Assembly (NCBI GenBank): GCA_963281255.1
Contig: OY725493.1
Location: 4,743,857-4,807,856, forward strand
From: Aphrocallistes beatrix
Taxonomy: Eukaryota > Porifera > Hexactinellida > Sceptrulophora > Aphrocallistidae
Length of the DNA: 64,000 bases
Direction: 5' to 3'
Shown here in pieces: positions 1 through 10,709 of the stretch; within the stretch, counting starts at the first letter, position 1, and every line of letters begins with the position of its first letter. Position numbers and translations under genes: made by a program. Under the pieces are notes generated by a model. It saw only the letters and a program-made list of their open reading frames with translations, did not search any database and was not told where the DNA came from.

Positions 1-923
1 TGCACTAGCATCACTTCTCTTTCTATCTCTTATTTAGAAAATTAAGGCGGGAGACGTAGCTATTCGCAACCTCCAACACATGGATTGCACGCAACAGTAT
101 TCTGTGCTAGTTACCGATTGGTTGTCCAGGTGCCCTGTCCATATCAGTTGATCAAGGAATCAAAAGCGCTTGAAAAACGTTGGTTATGAAATTGATTATG
201 AAATTTCAATGTAAAACCAGTGTATACATGGTTGCACTATATCCTTTAACATGTTCTCTTTAGAAGCATGTTTCAGTCAAGAGCTCTGCTAAAATGTGAT
301 TTTTTAAATGTAGGTATAATCACATTTTCAGACACGTACTATCATCACTGAATTTGGTGATTGGTCCTGTAATATGTCTTCGAAACATATGCATATAAGA
401 TTTATTCTATATATATACTTCGCCAAAAAACATACACATCCTCAATTATTTAATTCATTGATTTCTTAATCACATAATTATTATTCTCACTTGATTTCTA
501 AAAGTGTATGAAATCTGAGATTTAATACGTATGTACGAGTACATGGTTGAGGTGGATCTTTTCGCTTAAAATGATTTCTCCAGTCAGATAGTGTCGAATA
601 ATTCAATTAATATTTGATTGCTGTACTGTTGGTGTGAGCATCGAAATTACTTCTCATTGGTTAATGAATTAATTTTGTTGTGTAAACGCGATATTTTACT
701 AACAATCTGCTTCATAACAATCTGCTTCATCTTTCTTCTCAGTTCTATTATAATGCGTTTTGAAAGTATTATTCGATTAAGATGAATATTTATTCCAGAT
801 ATTTTGACTTCTTAACCAATAAAGCCTCTCACTCTTATAATTAGAGTTTTCTTGTAAATATATCGAAACAGCATACGCAGCAGGAGCCCACTCAGGTTAC
901 TATAGACGACTTTACTTATTAGA
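1..923. other. AT-rich flank, no gene seen
   Basis: No open frame of convincing length or family resemblance lies here on either strand. The segment is AT-rich with short A/T tracts. It presumably includes the upstream region of the gene starting at 924. No tRNA-like boxes or terminal inverted repeats were found by eye. Confidence 0.4.
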
Positions 924-1664
924 ATGTCGAATATTTTGTACTTACGCGATCTCCTTACAGAGGAGATGACACCTCGTTGTCTACAGCTCCCCCGTTCCGC
1001 TACTCACGACCATTTCAGCATCCCTCCGCTGTACCCATCTCAAAAGAGCAGCGTTAGTACTCCCGGAAGAAATCGACCGCATAGTCTCCATGTAAAACCG
1101 GTATACGGTGTAAGTGGGAGTACAGTGTGTGCTGTACAAGAACCGGTGTTCCCACGACGAGTTATGTCACCTCTCTCTGACCGTGATTTTACTAGTAAAC
1201 TAGCGCCTGAACTGAGCACGCGCTACTCCGCTAACAGAACTAAGAGTGAAGCTGCAGTTGGCATAATTCCAGTCACTTATGAATGGAAGAACAGCATGCG
1301 TACTAACAAACTGCTATCCCCTACGCCTCTGCCACTTGAAATAGCTCCATCCGAGCCACCACAGCCACAAATTGTAGCTTTCGAACGTCAGAAAGAGACA
1401 ACCAACGACGACAGACTCAAGAAGCAACAAATTTTGGTTCAAGTCTTGAACAAAGCTGGTAATAGTGGAATAAAACGAGAGAAGCTACCCACTCTGTTCG
1501 CCTACTTAGCTCGAAATAAGAATTCGCTCAATAATAGCAACATATTGTCTCCTTCTAAAAATCCTACTTCCGAAAAGCACACCTCGATTCGTAAACAAGG
1601 ATTACCGAAGATAAATAGACAAAACCAGCTTAGATTTTCTAAACACGCAGTACCTCATTATTAG
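924..1664 (+). CDS. Unrecognised 246-residue protein, single exon
   Basis: An uninterrupted frame of 246 codons starts at an ATG and ends at a TAG. I do not recognise the family. The N-terminal two thirds are rich in Pro, Ser and Thr with short motifs such as PLYPSQK and EPVFPRR, suggesting a disordered segment. Residues about 150-200 are charged and likely helical (DRLKKQQILVQVLNKAG), and the C-terminus is Asn/Ser/Lys-rich. No signal peptide or membrane segment is visible. The frame has higher GC than its flanks and mixed codon use, which supports coding. An upstream non-coding exon is possible because a CTCAG acceptor-like sequence lies just 5' of the ATG. It could be a lineage-specific or fast-evolving gene. 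Confidence 0.55.
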   Translation: MSNILYLRDLLTEEMTPRCLQLPRSATHDHFSIPPLYPSQKSSVSTPGRNRPHSLHVKPVYGVSGSTVCAVQEPVFPRRVMSPLSDRDFTSKLAPELSTRYSANRTKSEAAVGIIPVTYEWKNSMRTNKLLSPTPLPLEIAPSEPPQPQIVAFERQKETTNDDRLKKQQILVQVLNKAGNSGIKREKLPTLFAYLARNKNSLNNSNILSPSKNPTSEKHTSIRKQGLPKINRQNQLRFSKHAVPHY

Positions 1665-1819
1665 TAAACAGAACAACCAAATCAATTTTATAATTATTTC
1701 TGAATATCATTATTTATTCTTTTATTCTGTCAATTTACCTGCGACGCGACATCTTAAATTATAAAAAATTCATTTAATATAATATTCCTATTTTGATTTC
1801 AAAAGAGTGCTCCTTTAGA

Positions 1820-4800
1820 ATGAATAGGATCACGCGCCTATTCACATCTCCCCTTAGGAGTCTCATAGCAACCACTAGCCCTCGTATCCACCTTATTCAA
1901 CCTATTCGTTTGCATCACCAATCGCCAGTAACTAGTCTATCGGATGAAGAAGCTATGCTCCGCGACACTGTATCAAGGTACTAGCTAGCATAAATATGGT
2001 TTTAGTGCACATAGATTAATAACTCTGCACTCCCTCAGGTTCGCAAGTGATAAAATCGAACCACTAGTAAGACAGATGGATGAGAAATCTCACATGGCTC
2101 AGTCAGTACGAGATGGCCTCTTTCAGAACGGATTAATGGGCATTGAGATTCCTGAGAAGTTTGGGGGTACAGCAGCATCCTTTTTCTCTTCAATCATTGT
2201 CATCGAGGAGTTAGCCAAGGTTGACCCATCTGTGTCTGTGTTCTGTGATGTTCAGAACACACTCATTAATAATTACTTTCTAAGGTTCATAAGTCATACA
2301 GTAGTAAACTTTCTGATAATCCCTGGTGTTTGTAGGTCTATAGTTGTGAGCTTCAAAGCTCAAAAGTAATTCAAAAATCAATTTTTTTCTACCCACTTTC
2401 CGATTAATAATTGATGTATTTGTAAAACGCACAATTATTCAGTATAACGATCATTACTGTCATGTTCCAACTCACACAATGAACCAGTTACTTGCTTGCT
2501 AGTTAGTGTATTTGAACTGAAATGTGTCATTGGAATTCTAGCTCTTAAACTTAAAATTCAATCTTCTTGACTACAAGATTCGGTTGGTAGACACGTATAT
2601 TGTTTGAGATGATAGATACTGTTAAGTCTGTAGTTGATTAAAAGTAAAGTTTGCGTGGGGATTTACTTCAAACCTATCTGTTCTTTCATTATTACCCTTG
2701 ATTAAAACCTGACCGATTACTAAAAGAATCGGAATGTGGTTCTTTTTGCATCTTTGTTTCCATGGGACTCTTTATCAGGAAAAGTACAAAGCACATACAT
2801 GTTCGGTAATAAATATCTGCTGACTGACAAAAGTAGTGCTGATCCTTTCATCTTGTCACCACAGTGCACATGCATCCATTCACTCATTCCTGGAAAGGTT
2901 CTCCAATCCTTAAAGTAATACATTTTCAAAGAGTCTTGTTTAGTTCGATGAAATAGTTAGAGATACAATAGACACTCTCGATTTGACCATTTCTACAGGA
3001 GATTCTACAAATTGCAATAATTCGATATCAGATACATCATAAAATGGTTTTGCACTCAAATTTAGTAAGAACTGAACTTATATTTCGCAAAATAGTACGT
3101 AATATAGGCGGAGGCAGTTCGGAATCTAACACGAATTTTTCCAATAGAAAATCAATGCATTAGTTCGAAAATTGATATTCAGAATCTGCACACTCATGAA
3201 CCGTAGATCAACCTCTGAAAGCTATGGCGAACTTAATCTTTATTCACTAAATCCGAAATTTATACAAAATTATATAAGCAAATACAAGGAATTGAGTGTA
3301 GTTTTAAGGATGTTGTTTCTTTTTTCTATATCCACTATGTCGTACAACAAGTACGACCATTGAACAGATCTCAATTACTACCTTGAAAGGAATTTTAAAA
3401 ATTTCACCACATTTAGAAAACCTGCATATATGAAATAATATATTTTATGATATAAATAACAATTAATGAATGAAAGGTGGATATTAGGCCATAGAAAACT
3501 TGCTCACATCATCATTTGATTACTAGTTTAGCCAATCATATTAATTTATTTCGTCAAAATATCTAAGACTATTTGTATATAGTAAAACAAGGAACTATCT
3601 AGGAGCGCGAGACGCTCCTTTAGGCGTATGATTTTAAGTCCGAATGTGTTTAGGAGCGTGAAAATTTAGAATATTACCCAATTTACCCTATATTATAATG
3701 TTCTTTATCGATTTAAGCGTATGAAAATTTATGGGTTCGAGATTGTATCCCTGGAGGGCTGTATAATACCTTGTAGTAGAAGCATATACATACGTATACC
3801 CATAATTGACTCCATTTGACTGGGGATTATTAGCTGTAATGCTATGCATGTGGTCATGTGGATATGGGGTTGAGGGTTTCCAGGCATTAGTATATCCCCA
3901 AGACCTTGCATTATATTAGACAATTTAATAAGTGTTATAATTGAAACCTGTGTATCTTTTGAGGTGTTTGCAAGCCGCGCAGCGGAAGCACTGATCTTTC
4001 ATTCGCGTAATTTCGGTTAATTCCTCCTCACGTTTATCTCAAATCTTCACTGCTGTTTCCTAGGTATGCATCTGAAAGTTTGCAGGAGAAATACCTTCCA
4101 CTTCTATCCCAGAAGTTGGTTGGTTCTTTTTGTCTGTCGGAAGCAGACTGTGGATCAGACGCTTTCGCACTGAAGACACGAGCGGACAGAAAGGGCGACA
4201 GTTACCTCCTCAATGGTAGCAAGGCATGGATTACGAATGCTGAGCATGCCGGTCTCTTTCTGGTGATGGCGAATGTTGATTTCTCCAAGAAATACAAAGG
4301 TACCCGACTGGATCCAGTTTTTTTCTTATTTACTTATCTATGAGAAACCGAATATCCAGCCCCGACATTTCAGCACGAAATCTTCCTATTCGTCTACTCC
4401 CGTAGGCATAACCTGCTTCGTAGTAGAGAGAGACAGTCCAGGACTGACAATTGGGAAAAAGGAAGATAAACTAGGCATCAGAGCCTCCAGCACTTGTACT
4501 GTCACCTTAGAGAACGTCAAGGTTCCTGAGAGTAACGTCCTTGGAGAGGTAGGGAGAGGATACAAGTATGCTATAGATACGCTCAACGAAGGAAGGATTG
4601 GAATCGCAGCACAAATGATTGGTAAGAACTTAATACATACATTTCCACACCCCTTTCTATTCGAGTGTAGTCGTTGGTTAAATTTTAACTCTATATTCCT
4701 CTATAGGATTAGCTCAAGGCGCGTTTGATAAGTCTATGCCTTACTTGCACGAGAGAAAAGCATTCGGCTCTCACATTGCTGATTTCCAGGCCATGCAGCA

Positions 4801-5101
4801 TCAACGTGCCGAGGTCGCTACCAACATAGAAGCAGCTCGATTACTCACTTACAATGCGGCTCGTCTGAAAGAATCCCAGCTGCCTTTTATTAAGGAGGCA
4901 GCAATGGCGAAATACTTTGCGAGTGTAATAGCCGCAACCACTACTTCACGTTGTGTGGAATGGTTGGGGGGTGTGGGGTTCACTAAGGATTTCCCGGTCG
5001 AGAAATTTTACCGCGATTGCAAAATCGGCGCGATTTACGAAGGGACTTCTAACATTCAACTTAACACTATAGCTAAAATATTAGATAGCACTTATAAATA
5101 A
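1820..5101 (+). CDS. ACADSB: Short/branched-chain specific acyl-CoA dehydrogenase, mitochondrial
   Basis: Exons 1820-1977, 2039-2284, 4064-4299, 4406-4621 and 4707-5101 join in phase to 416 residues, close to the vertebrate enzyme (about 430). The family oxidises 2-methylbutyryl-CoA and isobutyryl-CoA in isoleucine and valine catabolism, in the mitochondrial matrix, using FAD. The first 40 residues are Arg/Ser-rich without acids, as in a targeting peptide. Exon 3 carries the acyl-CoA dehydrogenase signature [13 protein letters not shown]. Exon 4 has [19 protein letters not shown]. Exon 5 has the active-site glutamate in [15 protein letters not shown]. All introns are GT-AG; intron 2 is 1.8 kb, the others 61-106 bp. 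An in-frame TTG upstream of 1820 exists, but the ATG fits the presequence better. Broken copies of exons 3 and 5 occur downstream near 7.1, 10.5 and 11.7 kb. Confidence 0.93.
2285..4063 (+). other. Long second intron of ACADSB, no gene seen
   Basis: This 1.8-kb AT-rich intron contains only short chance frames on both strands. A short hairpin (AGGAGCG, 5-nt loop, CGCTCCT) lies at 3601-3619, with another AGGAGCG about 30 bp downstream. Nothing else was recognised. Confidence 0.5.
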
Positions 5102-5376
5102 AATCTTAAAACTCAGTGAGGAAGTGTAAGAAATAATTATATAGGGTTTATATGAACGAATTATGCTTATTATATTCATGATTCTACCTTTTCATAACAA
5201 CCAATTTGTGTATTCTTTTCCCCTAGCTTACTCACTAGATGCTTATCTAACGCAGATAGATATTTACTGTAGTGGTTACATACAATACGGTCATTAATTA
5301 CGTAAGCTACGATACTTAGAATACTTACAGTTACATAAACTACTTAATTACTCCACTTCGTAATTTGTTCACACAA

Positions 5377-6417
5377 ATGGCAGAATCAACACCAAATGTC
5401 GAAGCAGGAAAAATATTTGTCGGAGGGCTGAGCTGGGACACCACGAAAGAGAATCTCAAAACCCATTTCTCTCAGTATGGAGAAGTGTCTGATTCATGTA
5501 TCATGGTGGATAGTGAAACTAAAATGCCGCGAGGATTTGGATTTGTCACATTTAAAGATCATTCTTCTGTACTTAGTGCGATAGATGGCCCACATATTCT
5601 CGATGGGAAGAAGATCGACCCTAAAGAAGCCATTGCAAAAGATTACCATGCTTCTTCTCAAGTGAGTAAGAGTAGCTCGATTGAAAAGAAAGTATTCGTT
5701 GGTGGCTTACCTGCATGTACTATAGATGAACTTAAAGCTTATTTCGGTCGATATGGAGATATAACAGAAGTTGATATAAAGTATGACCGAACCACTGGTA
5801 AGCCACGAGGTTTCGCGTTTGTCGAATTTGGAGCGCCTGAATCAGCAGCTGAAGCAATAATGACAAAATTTCAGATGTTTAAAGAGAAGAGAATTGAAGT
5901 GAAACCAGCAGAAAACCGCAATAATACTAGTTCAAGTGTTCCATCCAGTGCTACCTCCAATTCAGGTTGGAGTCAGACCCCAGGATACACTTTGCCGCAT
6001 GGAACTCAGCAATCGCCCTATTTCTATAGTTACCCATACCCAACAACTCCCGCTTATCCGGCTACGGGCACCAGCTACCCAAGTCAACCCGCGCCATCGT
6101 ACCATACCCAGGCTACCCATGCCACACAGAGCCAGTCCGGATATCCCTCACAAGCGAGCGCATACCAGCAGAGCGGGTACCAGCAGGCCTATCCGGGGAA
6201 CACAGCCTACCCCAGCCAGACATATCCATCTGGGAGCTACACCCAATCGAATGCTGGGTATCCTGTCGGGTATCCAAACTCCTACGGCTCCTCCGACTCG
6301 GCGAACAGCTACGCACAGTCCAGTTCGACTTCCGGGTACTATCCCACCCAGGCAGTCCATCCCGCATACAACTCTGAATCCAGCTATCCTCAAGCCCAGA
6401 ATCAGAGGAGCTGGTAG
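5377..6417 (+). CDS. Two-RRM RNA-binding protein with prion-like tail, copy 1
   Basis: A 346-residue intronless frame. RRM1 has RNP2 KIFVGGL (12-18) and RNP1 RGFGFVTF (52-59). RRM2 has RNP2 KVFVGGL (105-111) and RNP1 RGFAFVEF (144-151). The arrangement resembles the DAZAP1/Musashi/hnRNP A/D group, which bind single-stranded RNA and act in splicing, mRNA stability or translation. Residues from about 185 are low complexity, rich in Ser, Tyr, Gln, Pro, Gly and Thr, with repeated YPSQ and SGY units, as in phase-separating RNA-binding proteins. The ATG at 5377 is preferred to the in-frame TTG 12 nt upstream. It starts 275 bp after ACADSB on the same strand. Copies 2 and 3 differ mainly inside the RRMs. 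A poly(A) signal lies at 6594-6599. Exact orthology within the group is not assigned. Confidence 0.9.
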   Translation: MAESTPNVEAGKIFVGGLSWDTTKENLKTHFSQYGEVSDSCIMVDSETKMPRGFGFVTFKDHSSVLSAIDGPHILDGKKIDPKEAIAKDYHASSQVSKSSSIEKKVFVGGLPACTIDELKAYFGRYGDITEVDIKYDRTTGKPRGFAFVEFGAPESAAEAIMTKFQMFKEKRIEVKPAENRNNTSSSVPSSATSNSGWSQTPGYTLPHGTQQSPYFYSYPYPTTPAYPATGTSYPSQPAPSYHTQATHATQSQSGYPSQASAYQQSGYQQAYPGNTAYPSQTYPSGSYTQSNAGYPVGYPNSYGSSDSANSYAQSSSTSGYYPTQAVHPAYNSESSYPQAQNQRSW

Positions 6418-6593
6418 AGAGGGAGAGAGAAGTCCCCATAATTTTACATGTACTTTACTTTACTTTACTTTACCCCTTAGGGATAAGATAGTATATTAAC
6501 CTAGCTAGCTACGTATATGAGTGTAGTCCCTCTAATTCTGGTCTCATTACCTTTGTATGAATCTCAAGTTTATATGTTGGTTGTATTGTCCCC

Positions 6594-6599
6594 AATAAA
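6594..6599 (+). terminator. Poly(A) signal of RNA-binding copy 1
   Basis: AATAAA lies about 180 bp after the stop codon, in an AT-rich 3' region. In copy 2 the aligned position reads AATTAG, so the signal appears lost there. Confidence 0.5.
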
Positions 6600-7030
6600 C
6601 AAAAAATCAAAATGACTTCGTAATGTTGAAATCTAATTTTACTCTATGGTGCAAAAATCCGCAATTATCAGTTGCACAACTGTATTACCATTCGATAATT
6701 CAAGAACCTACTAGTCGGTAAGTAGGAGTCCTCTTAGATGTGTACGATTCCTCGTTCAAAATATGTGCACCTTCAGTCTCCTGAACCAATTCTGAACGTG
6801 TATTATACTTAGATTTTCCAGGCTATTCTGTTAAATAAAAATATGACAAACAATTTCTAATCTTATTCGGAATCTCCACTTGGGCATAGTTTTTTCCGTT
6901 GTAGAGAGATGTGACACAAAATGACCCCAGCACAAAAAGACCTCTGCCTACTCCGTGTAGCGAATTTATTGAGTGTCAAAAATGACCCCTGAATAGTTTG
7001 AAGGACAGAACAGATGTCAGTATTTGAGGG

Positions 7031-7128
7031 GTTTTAAAGGAGCGTTTGATGAGTCTATTAGTCCTTACCTACACGAAGGAAAAGCATTTAGCTCTCACAA
7101 TGCTGATTTCCAGACCATGAATCAAAAA
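7031..7128 (+). pseudogene. Degraded fragment of ACADSB exon 5
   Basis: The sequence resembles the start of ACADSB exon 5 (GCGTTTGATGAGTCTAT and GCTGATTTCCAG match it), with substitutions and small indels, and the similarity ends near 7128. No splice acceptor or open continuation is kept. It lies between RNA-binding copies 1 and 2, as expected if the duplicated unit was the ACADSB 3' end plus the RNA-binding gene. Confidence 0.8.
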
Positions 7129-7253
7129 AGTATGGCCCAAAAGCTTTTAGAAATTGGAAATATTGTGGTGATAACCACATTAACCTGAATATTGAATACT
7201 TTTAGACCTTACTTATTCAATTTATATTCTTTTTATCACGATTTAACTGGTCT

Positions 7254-8010
7254 GGGCATTCAAAAAGTTCTCATCCCAAATCTGTACCTCAGATGATAGT
7301 GAAAATAGGATATTTTCGATTTGTCCATTGTATTTCTTAGGGAATCAGCTTCTAATTTATATATTGGTTTATTTTAAGTGGACAATTATTGTGGTTCTTA
7401 CATTAGATTTTTTTACATCGGTTTAAGGTAGTCCCTTTGAACGTGATTTTTGGGGTTCCCTTTGATATATTTCAGTTCTGAGCAAATTTAGATTAAAACT
7501 GATCCCTCCATCGAATTCTACGCATCAGTTAACATATATATTGAATTCTCTGAAGTATTCTAGTTTTAGGCTGAGAGAATAATGTGTTTTGAAGTGATTT
7601 ACGACGACTACTACTACTTTTGTCCCACGTTTTAAGTGGCAAAAAATAGCCAAAAATCCACTAAAAGTGGCATGATATTTTTTCAACACGAGCGATTCTA
7701 TTGAACACCTCCCGTTTACTTTTTCACATTGGTTCTTAATTATTACCTTTTAATGATCTTATTTTACGATTTTCACAATTTTTATTCTCCAAATTTAGTC
7801 ATTTTCAATGGGAAGATTCCAACTTTTCGACTCTACTCTAAACCGATGTATAAAAATCTAATGTAAGAACTACAATAATTGTCCTCTTAAAATAAACCAA
7901 TATATAAATTGGGAGCTGATCCCCTAAGGAATACAATGGACAAATTGAATATATCCTATTTTCACTATCATTTGAGATACAGATATGGGATGAGAACTTT
8001 TTGAATGCCC
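7254..8010. repeat. Fold-back element with arms of about 170 bp
   Basis: The left arm starts GGGCATTCAAAAAGTTCTCA and runs to about 7430. The right arm, about 7840-8010, is its reverse complement with scattered mismatches, ending TTTTTGAATGCCC. The roughly 400 bp between the arms shows no coding frame. No clear target duplication could be read at the edges. It is probably a non-autonomous fold-back or MITE-type transposon inserted in the duplicated unit. Confidence 0.75.
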
Positions 8011-8210
8011 TAAGTATTTTCTAAATGTTTATTTTCATTTTTAATTCCTAATATACCTAGCTTACTCACTAGATGCTTATCTAACGCAGATAGATATTTA
8101 CTGTAGTGGTTACATACAATACGGTCATTAATTACGTAAGCTACGATACTTAGAATACTTACAGTTACATAAACTACTTAATTACTCCACTTCGTAATTT
8201 GTTCACACAA

Positions 8211-9254
8211 ATGGCAGAATCAACACCAAATGTCGAAGCAGGAAAAATATTTGTCGGAGGGCTGAGCTGGGACACCACGAAGGATACCCTCAAAACCCAT
8301 TTCTCTAAGTATGGAGAAGTGTCTGATGCAGTTATCATGGTGGATGGTGTGACTAAAATGCCGCGAGGGTTTGGATTTGTCACATTCAAAGATCAGTCTT
8401 CTGTAACTAGCGCGATAGATGAGCAACATTTTCTCGATGGGAAGAAGATCGACCCTAAAGAAGCCATTACAAAAGATTACCATGCTTCTTCTCAAGTGAG
8501 TAAGAGTAGCTCGATTGAAAAGAAAGTATTCATTGGTGGTCTACCTCATTCTTGTACTGATGATGAAATCAAGGATTATTTCAATAAATTTGGGGATATA
8601 ACAGAAGTTGATATAAAGTATGACCGAATGACTAATAAGCCACGAGGTTTCGCGTTTGTCGAATTTGGAGAGCTTGAATCAGCAAACGATGCAACTAAGT
8701 CGAAATTTCAGATGTTTAAAGAGAAGAGAATTGAAGTGAAACCAGCAGAAAACCGCAATAATACTAGTTCAAGTGTTTCATCCAGTGCTACCCCCAATTC
8801 AGGCTGGACTCAGACCCCAGGATACACTTTGCCGCATGGAACTCAGCAATCGCCCTATTTCTATAGCTACCCATACCCAACAACTCCCGCTTATCCGGCT
8901 ACGGGCACCAGCTACCCAAGTCAACCCGCGCCATCGTACCATACCCAGGCTACCCATGCCACACAGAGTCAGTCCGGATATCCCTCACAAGCGGGCGCAT
9001 ACCAGCAGAGCGGGTACCAGCAGGCCTATCCGGGGAACACAGCCTACCCCAGCCAGACATATCCATCTGGGAGCTACACCCAATCGAATGCTGGGTATCC
9101 TGTCGGGTATCCAAACTCCTACGGCTCCTCCGACTCGGCGAACAGCTACGCACAGTCCAGTTCCACTTCCGGGTACTATCCCACCCAGGCAGTCCATCCC
9201 GCATACAACTCTGAATCCAGCTATCCTCAAGCCCAGAATCAGAGGAGCTGGTAG
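8211..9254 (+). CDS. Two-RRM RNA-binding protein with prion-like tail, copy 2
   Basis: A 347-residue intronless frame with the plan of copy 1: two RRMs with intact RNP1 and RNP2 motifs, then a Q/Y/S/P-rich tail. RRM1 differs from copy 1 at sites such as TTKDTL, SDAVIMVDGVTK and DEQHFLDG. RRM2 has one extra residue and a changed segment (PHSCTDDEIKDYFNKFGD). The tail is almost identical to copy 1. About 155 bp upstream of the ATG are also nearly identical among the copies, so the promoter was probably duplicated too. All core RNA-contacting aromatics of the RNP motifs remain, so it looks functional. The divergence may change RNA target choice. Confidence 0.88.
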   Translation: MAESTPNVEAGKIFVGGLSWDTTKDTLKTHFSKYGEVSDAVIMVDGVTKMPRGFGFVTFKDQSSVTSAIDEQHFLDGKKIDPKEAITKDYHASSQVSKSSSIEKKVFIGGLPHSCTDDEIKDYFNKFGDITEVDIKYDRMTNKPRGFAFVEFGELESANDATKSKFQMFKEKRIEVKPAENRNNTSSSVSSSATPNSGWTQTPGYTLPHGTQQSPYFYSYPYPTTPAYPATGTSYPSQPAPSYHTQATHATQSQSGYPSQAGAYQQSGYQQAYPGNTAYPSQTYPSGSYTQSNAGYPVGYPNSYGSSDSANSYAQSSSTSGYYPTQAVHPAYNSESSYPQAQNQRSW

Positions 9255-9504
9255 AGAAGGAGAGAGAAGTCCTTTCATAACTTTCATAACATGTACTTTA
9301 CTTTACCCCTTAGTGATAAGATAGTAGTATTTTAACCTAGCTATGTGAGTGTAGTCCCTCTAATTCCATTCTACCTTTGTACAAGTATGAATCTTTAGTT
9401 TATATGTTTGTTGTATTAATACAAGTTATATTGTCCCCAATTAGCAAAAAAAGCACACACAAAAATTAGTATATAATTTAGCAGTCATCTAAAATTGTGT
9501 AAAT

Positions 9505-9669
9505 CAGAGGTTCTCAACCTCGGGGTCGCCGAAAAATTTATTGATGTATTTAAAGTCACTATTTGATGATGTTCTACATATCAAATTCATAATGTCTTCT
9601 TTGGTGGGGTCGCAAGGGATTAAAAATTGTATAATGGGGTCGCGAGAGAAAATAGGTTGAGAACCACTG
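9505..9669. mobile_element. 165-bp hAT-type MITE with 8-bp target duplication
   Basis: Terminal inverted repeats are CAGAGGTTCTCAACC at the left and GGTTGAGAACCACTG at the right. The element is flanked by a perfect 8-bp direct repeat, GTGTAAAT, at 9497-9504 and 9670-9677. CAG ends and 8-bp target duplications are diagnostic of the hAT superfamily. It is too short to encode transposase. Confidence 0.9.
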
Positions 9670-9707
9670 GTGTAAATAGAAATAGGATACGTATCCTTCT
9701 CTTAGAT

Positions 9708-10214
9708 CTGTTGCGTAGATCCATGAGATTCTTATACTACATAACCATGGATGGCTTTGTAGCGTAGAATTCTGAGATTATCCGTAGAATCGTGAGATTT
9801 TGTTTCGTTTACTCAAATGACCATGTGGTTCAATCGGTTTCATCATAACTTGATAACCATCGCCACTAAATAGTGTCACGCGACAAAGTTTGATGGTATT
9901 CGACACAATTTAATGGCACACGACGCTATTTACTCGGTAAAACTCCATATGGACCATGGATGAATTTTATTTTGCATTTATGGTCCATATGGGGTTATAC
10001 CATAGTGAATTTACCAGAGTCGCGTGCCATCAAATTGTGTCACGTGCCACAATTTGGTGGTAGTAATTATCAAGTTACGATGAAACCAATTGAACCATAA
10101 GGCGATTTGAGTAAACGAAACAAATCTCAAGATTCTACGGATAATCTCAGAATTCTACGCTACAAAACCATCCATGGTTATGTAGTATAAGAATCTCACG
10201 GATCTACGCAGCAG
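9708..10214. repeat. 507-bp fold-back element with long arms
   Basis: The left end CTGTTGCGTAGATCC is matched by the right end GGATCTACGCAGCAG. The reverse-complement similarity continues inward for about 240 bp per arm, through segments such as GATAATCTCAGAATTC and CCATATGG. Little unique sequence is left in the middle. No clear target duplication was seen. It is a fold-back or MITE-type transposon. Confidence 0.8.
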
Positions 10215-10319
10215 TTCTATGAAACTGAAGTTGACAATTATATTTAAACTGTTAATAGCAGTGTGGATATAAGTGTGTGATATAGAATTACGTAAGCAGG
10301 TAGTGTCAGTTATAGATTT

Positions 10320-10456
10320 TCACCTCCAGGAAGGGACCATGGCCAAAAAGGGGATTGAGCAGGTGACCGCTGTATCCAAGTTCAATATTTTGGAAATTGG
10401 ATCGGTCTGTTTGTTGGTGACTGCTATATCGTCGTTATAGCAGGTTCGACTGTATT
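10320..10456. mobile_element. One end of a pogo/Tigger-like element
   Basis: The right boundary reads ATAGCAGGTTCGACTGTA, the reverse complement of the TACAGTCGAACCTGCTAT type of terminus found on Tc1/pogo (Tigger) elements, which insert at TA. No matching left terminus was found, so this is a truncated copy. The internal part includes GGTGACTGCTATATCGTCG. Confidence 0.5.
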
Positions 10457-10472
10457 TATTTTGCATGTTCTT

Positions 10473-10709
10473 ATCCACATCTCAAATCTTCACTGCTGTT
10501 TCCTAGGTATGCATCTGAAAGTTTGCAGGAGAAATACCTGGCACTTCTATCCCAGAAGTTGGTTGGTTCTTTTTGTCTGTCGGAAGCAGACTGTGGATCA
10601 GACGCTTTCGCACTGAAGACACGAGCGGACAGAAAGGGCGACAGCTACCTCCTCAATGGTAGCAAGGCATGGATTACGAATGCTGAGCATGCCGGTCTCT
10701 TTCTGGTGA
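10473..10709 (+). pseudogene. Near-intact copy of ACADSB exon 3 with its splice acceptor
   Basis: From 10507 this repeats ACADSB exon 3 with only a few base changes, including the intact signature [13 protein letters not shown]. The TTTCCTAG acceptor and about 30 bp of intron 2 upstream are kept. Similarity stops abruptly after residues GLFL at about 10709, where the copy reads GTGAGT instead of GTGATGG. The rest of exon 3 and exon 4 are absent. It is a fossil of the ACADSB part of the duplicated unit upstream of RNA-binding copy 3. The low divergence implies a recent duplication. Confidence 0.88.

Larger units (their letters stand above)
6418..8210. other. Spacer between RNA-binding copies 1 and 2
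   Basis: No intact gene. The spacer holds the 3' UTR of copy 1 with a short TTTAC repeat, a degraded piece of ACADSB exon 5, a 757-bp fold-back element, and from about 8055 a segment nearly identical to the upstream regions of copies 1 and 3. Confidence 0.7.

Noticed and set aside
3601-3619. Short perfect hairpin AGGAGCG-loop-CGCTCCT
   Set aside because: A seven-base stem in an intron is too weak to call an RNA gene or element end.
5936-6499. Frame of 187 codons overlapping the tail of RNA-binding copy 1, with antisense frames over the same region
   Set aside because: They arise from the codon bias of the Q/Y/S/P repeats and recur in each copy for the same reason. The products are Arg/Pro-rich and match no family.
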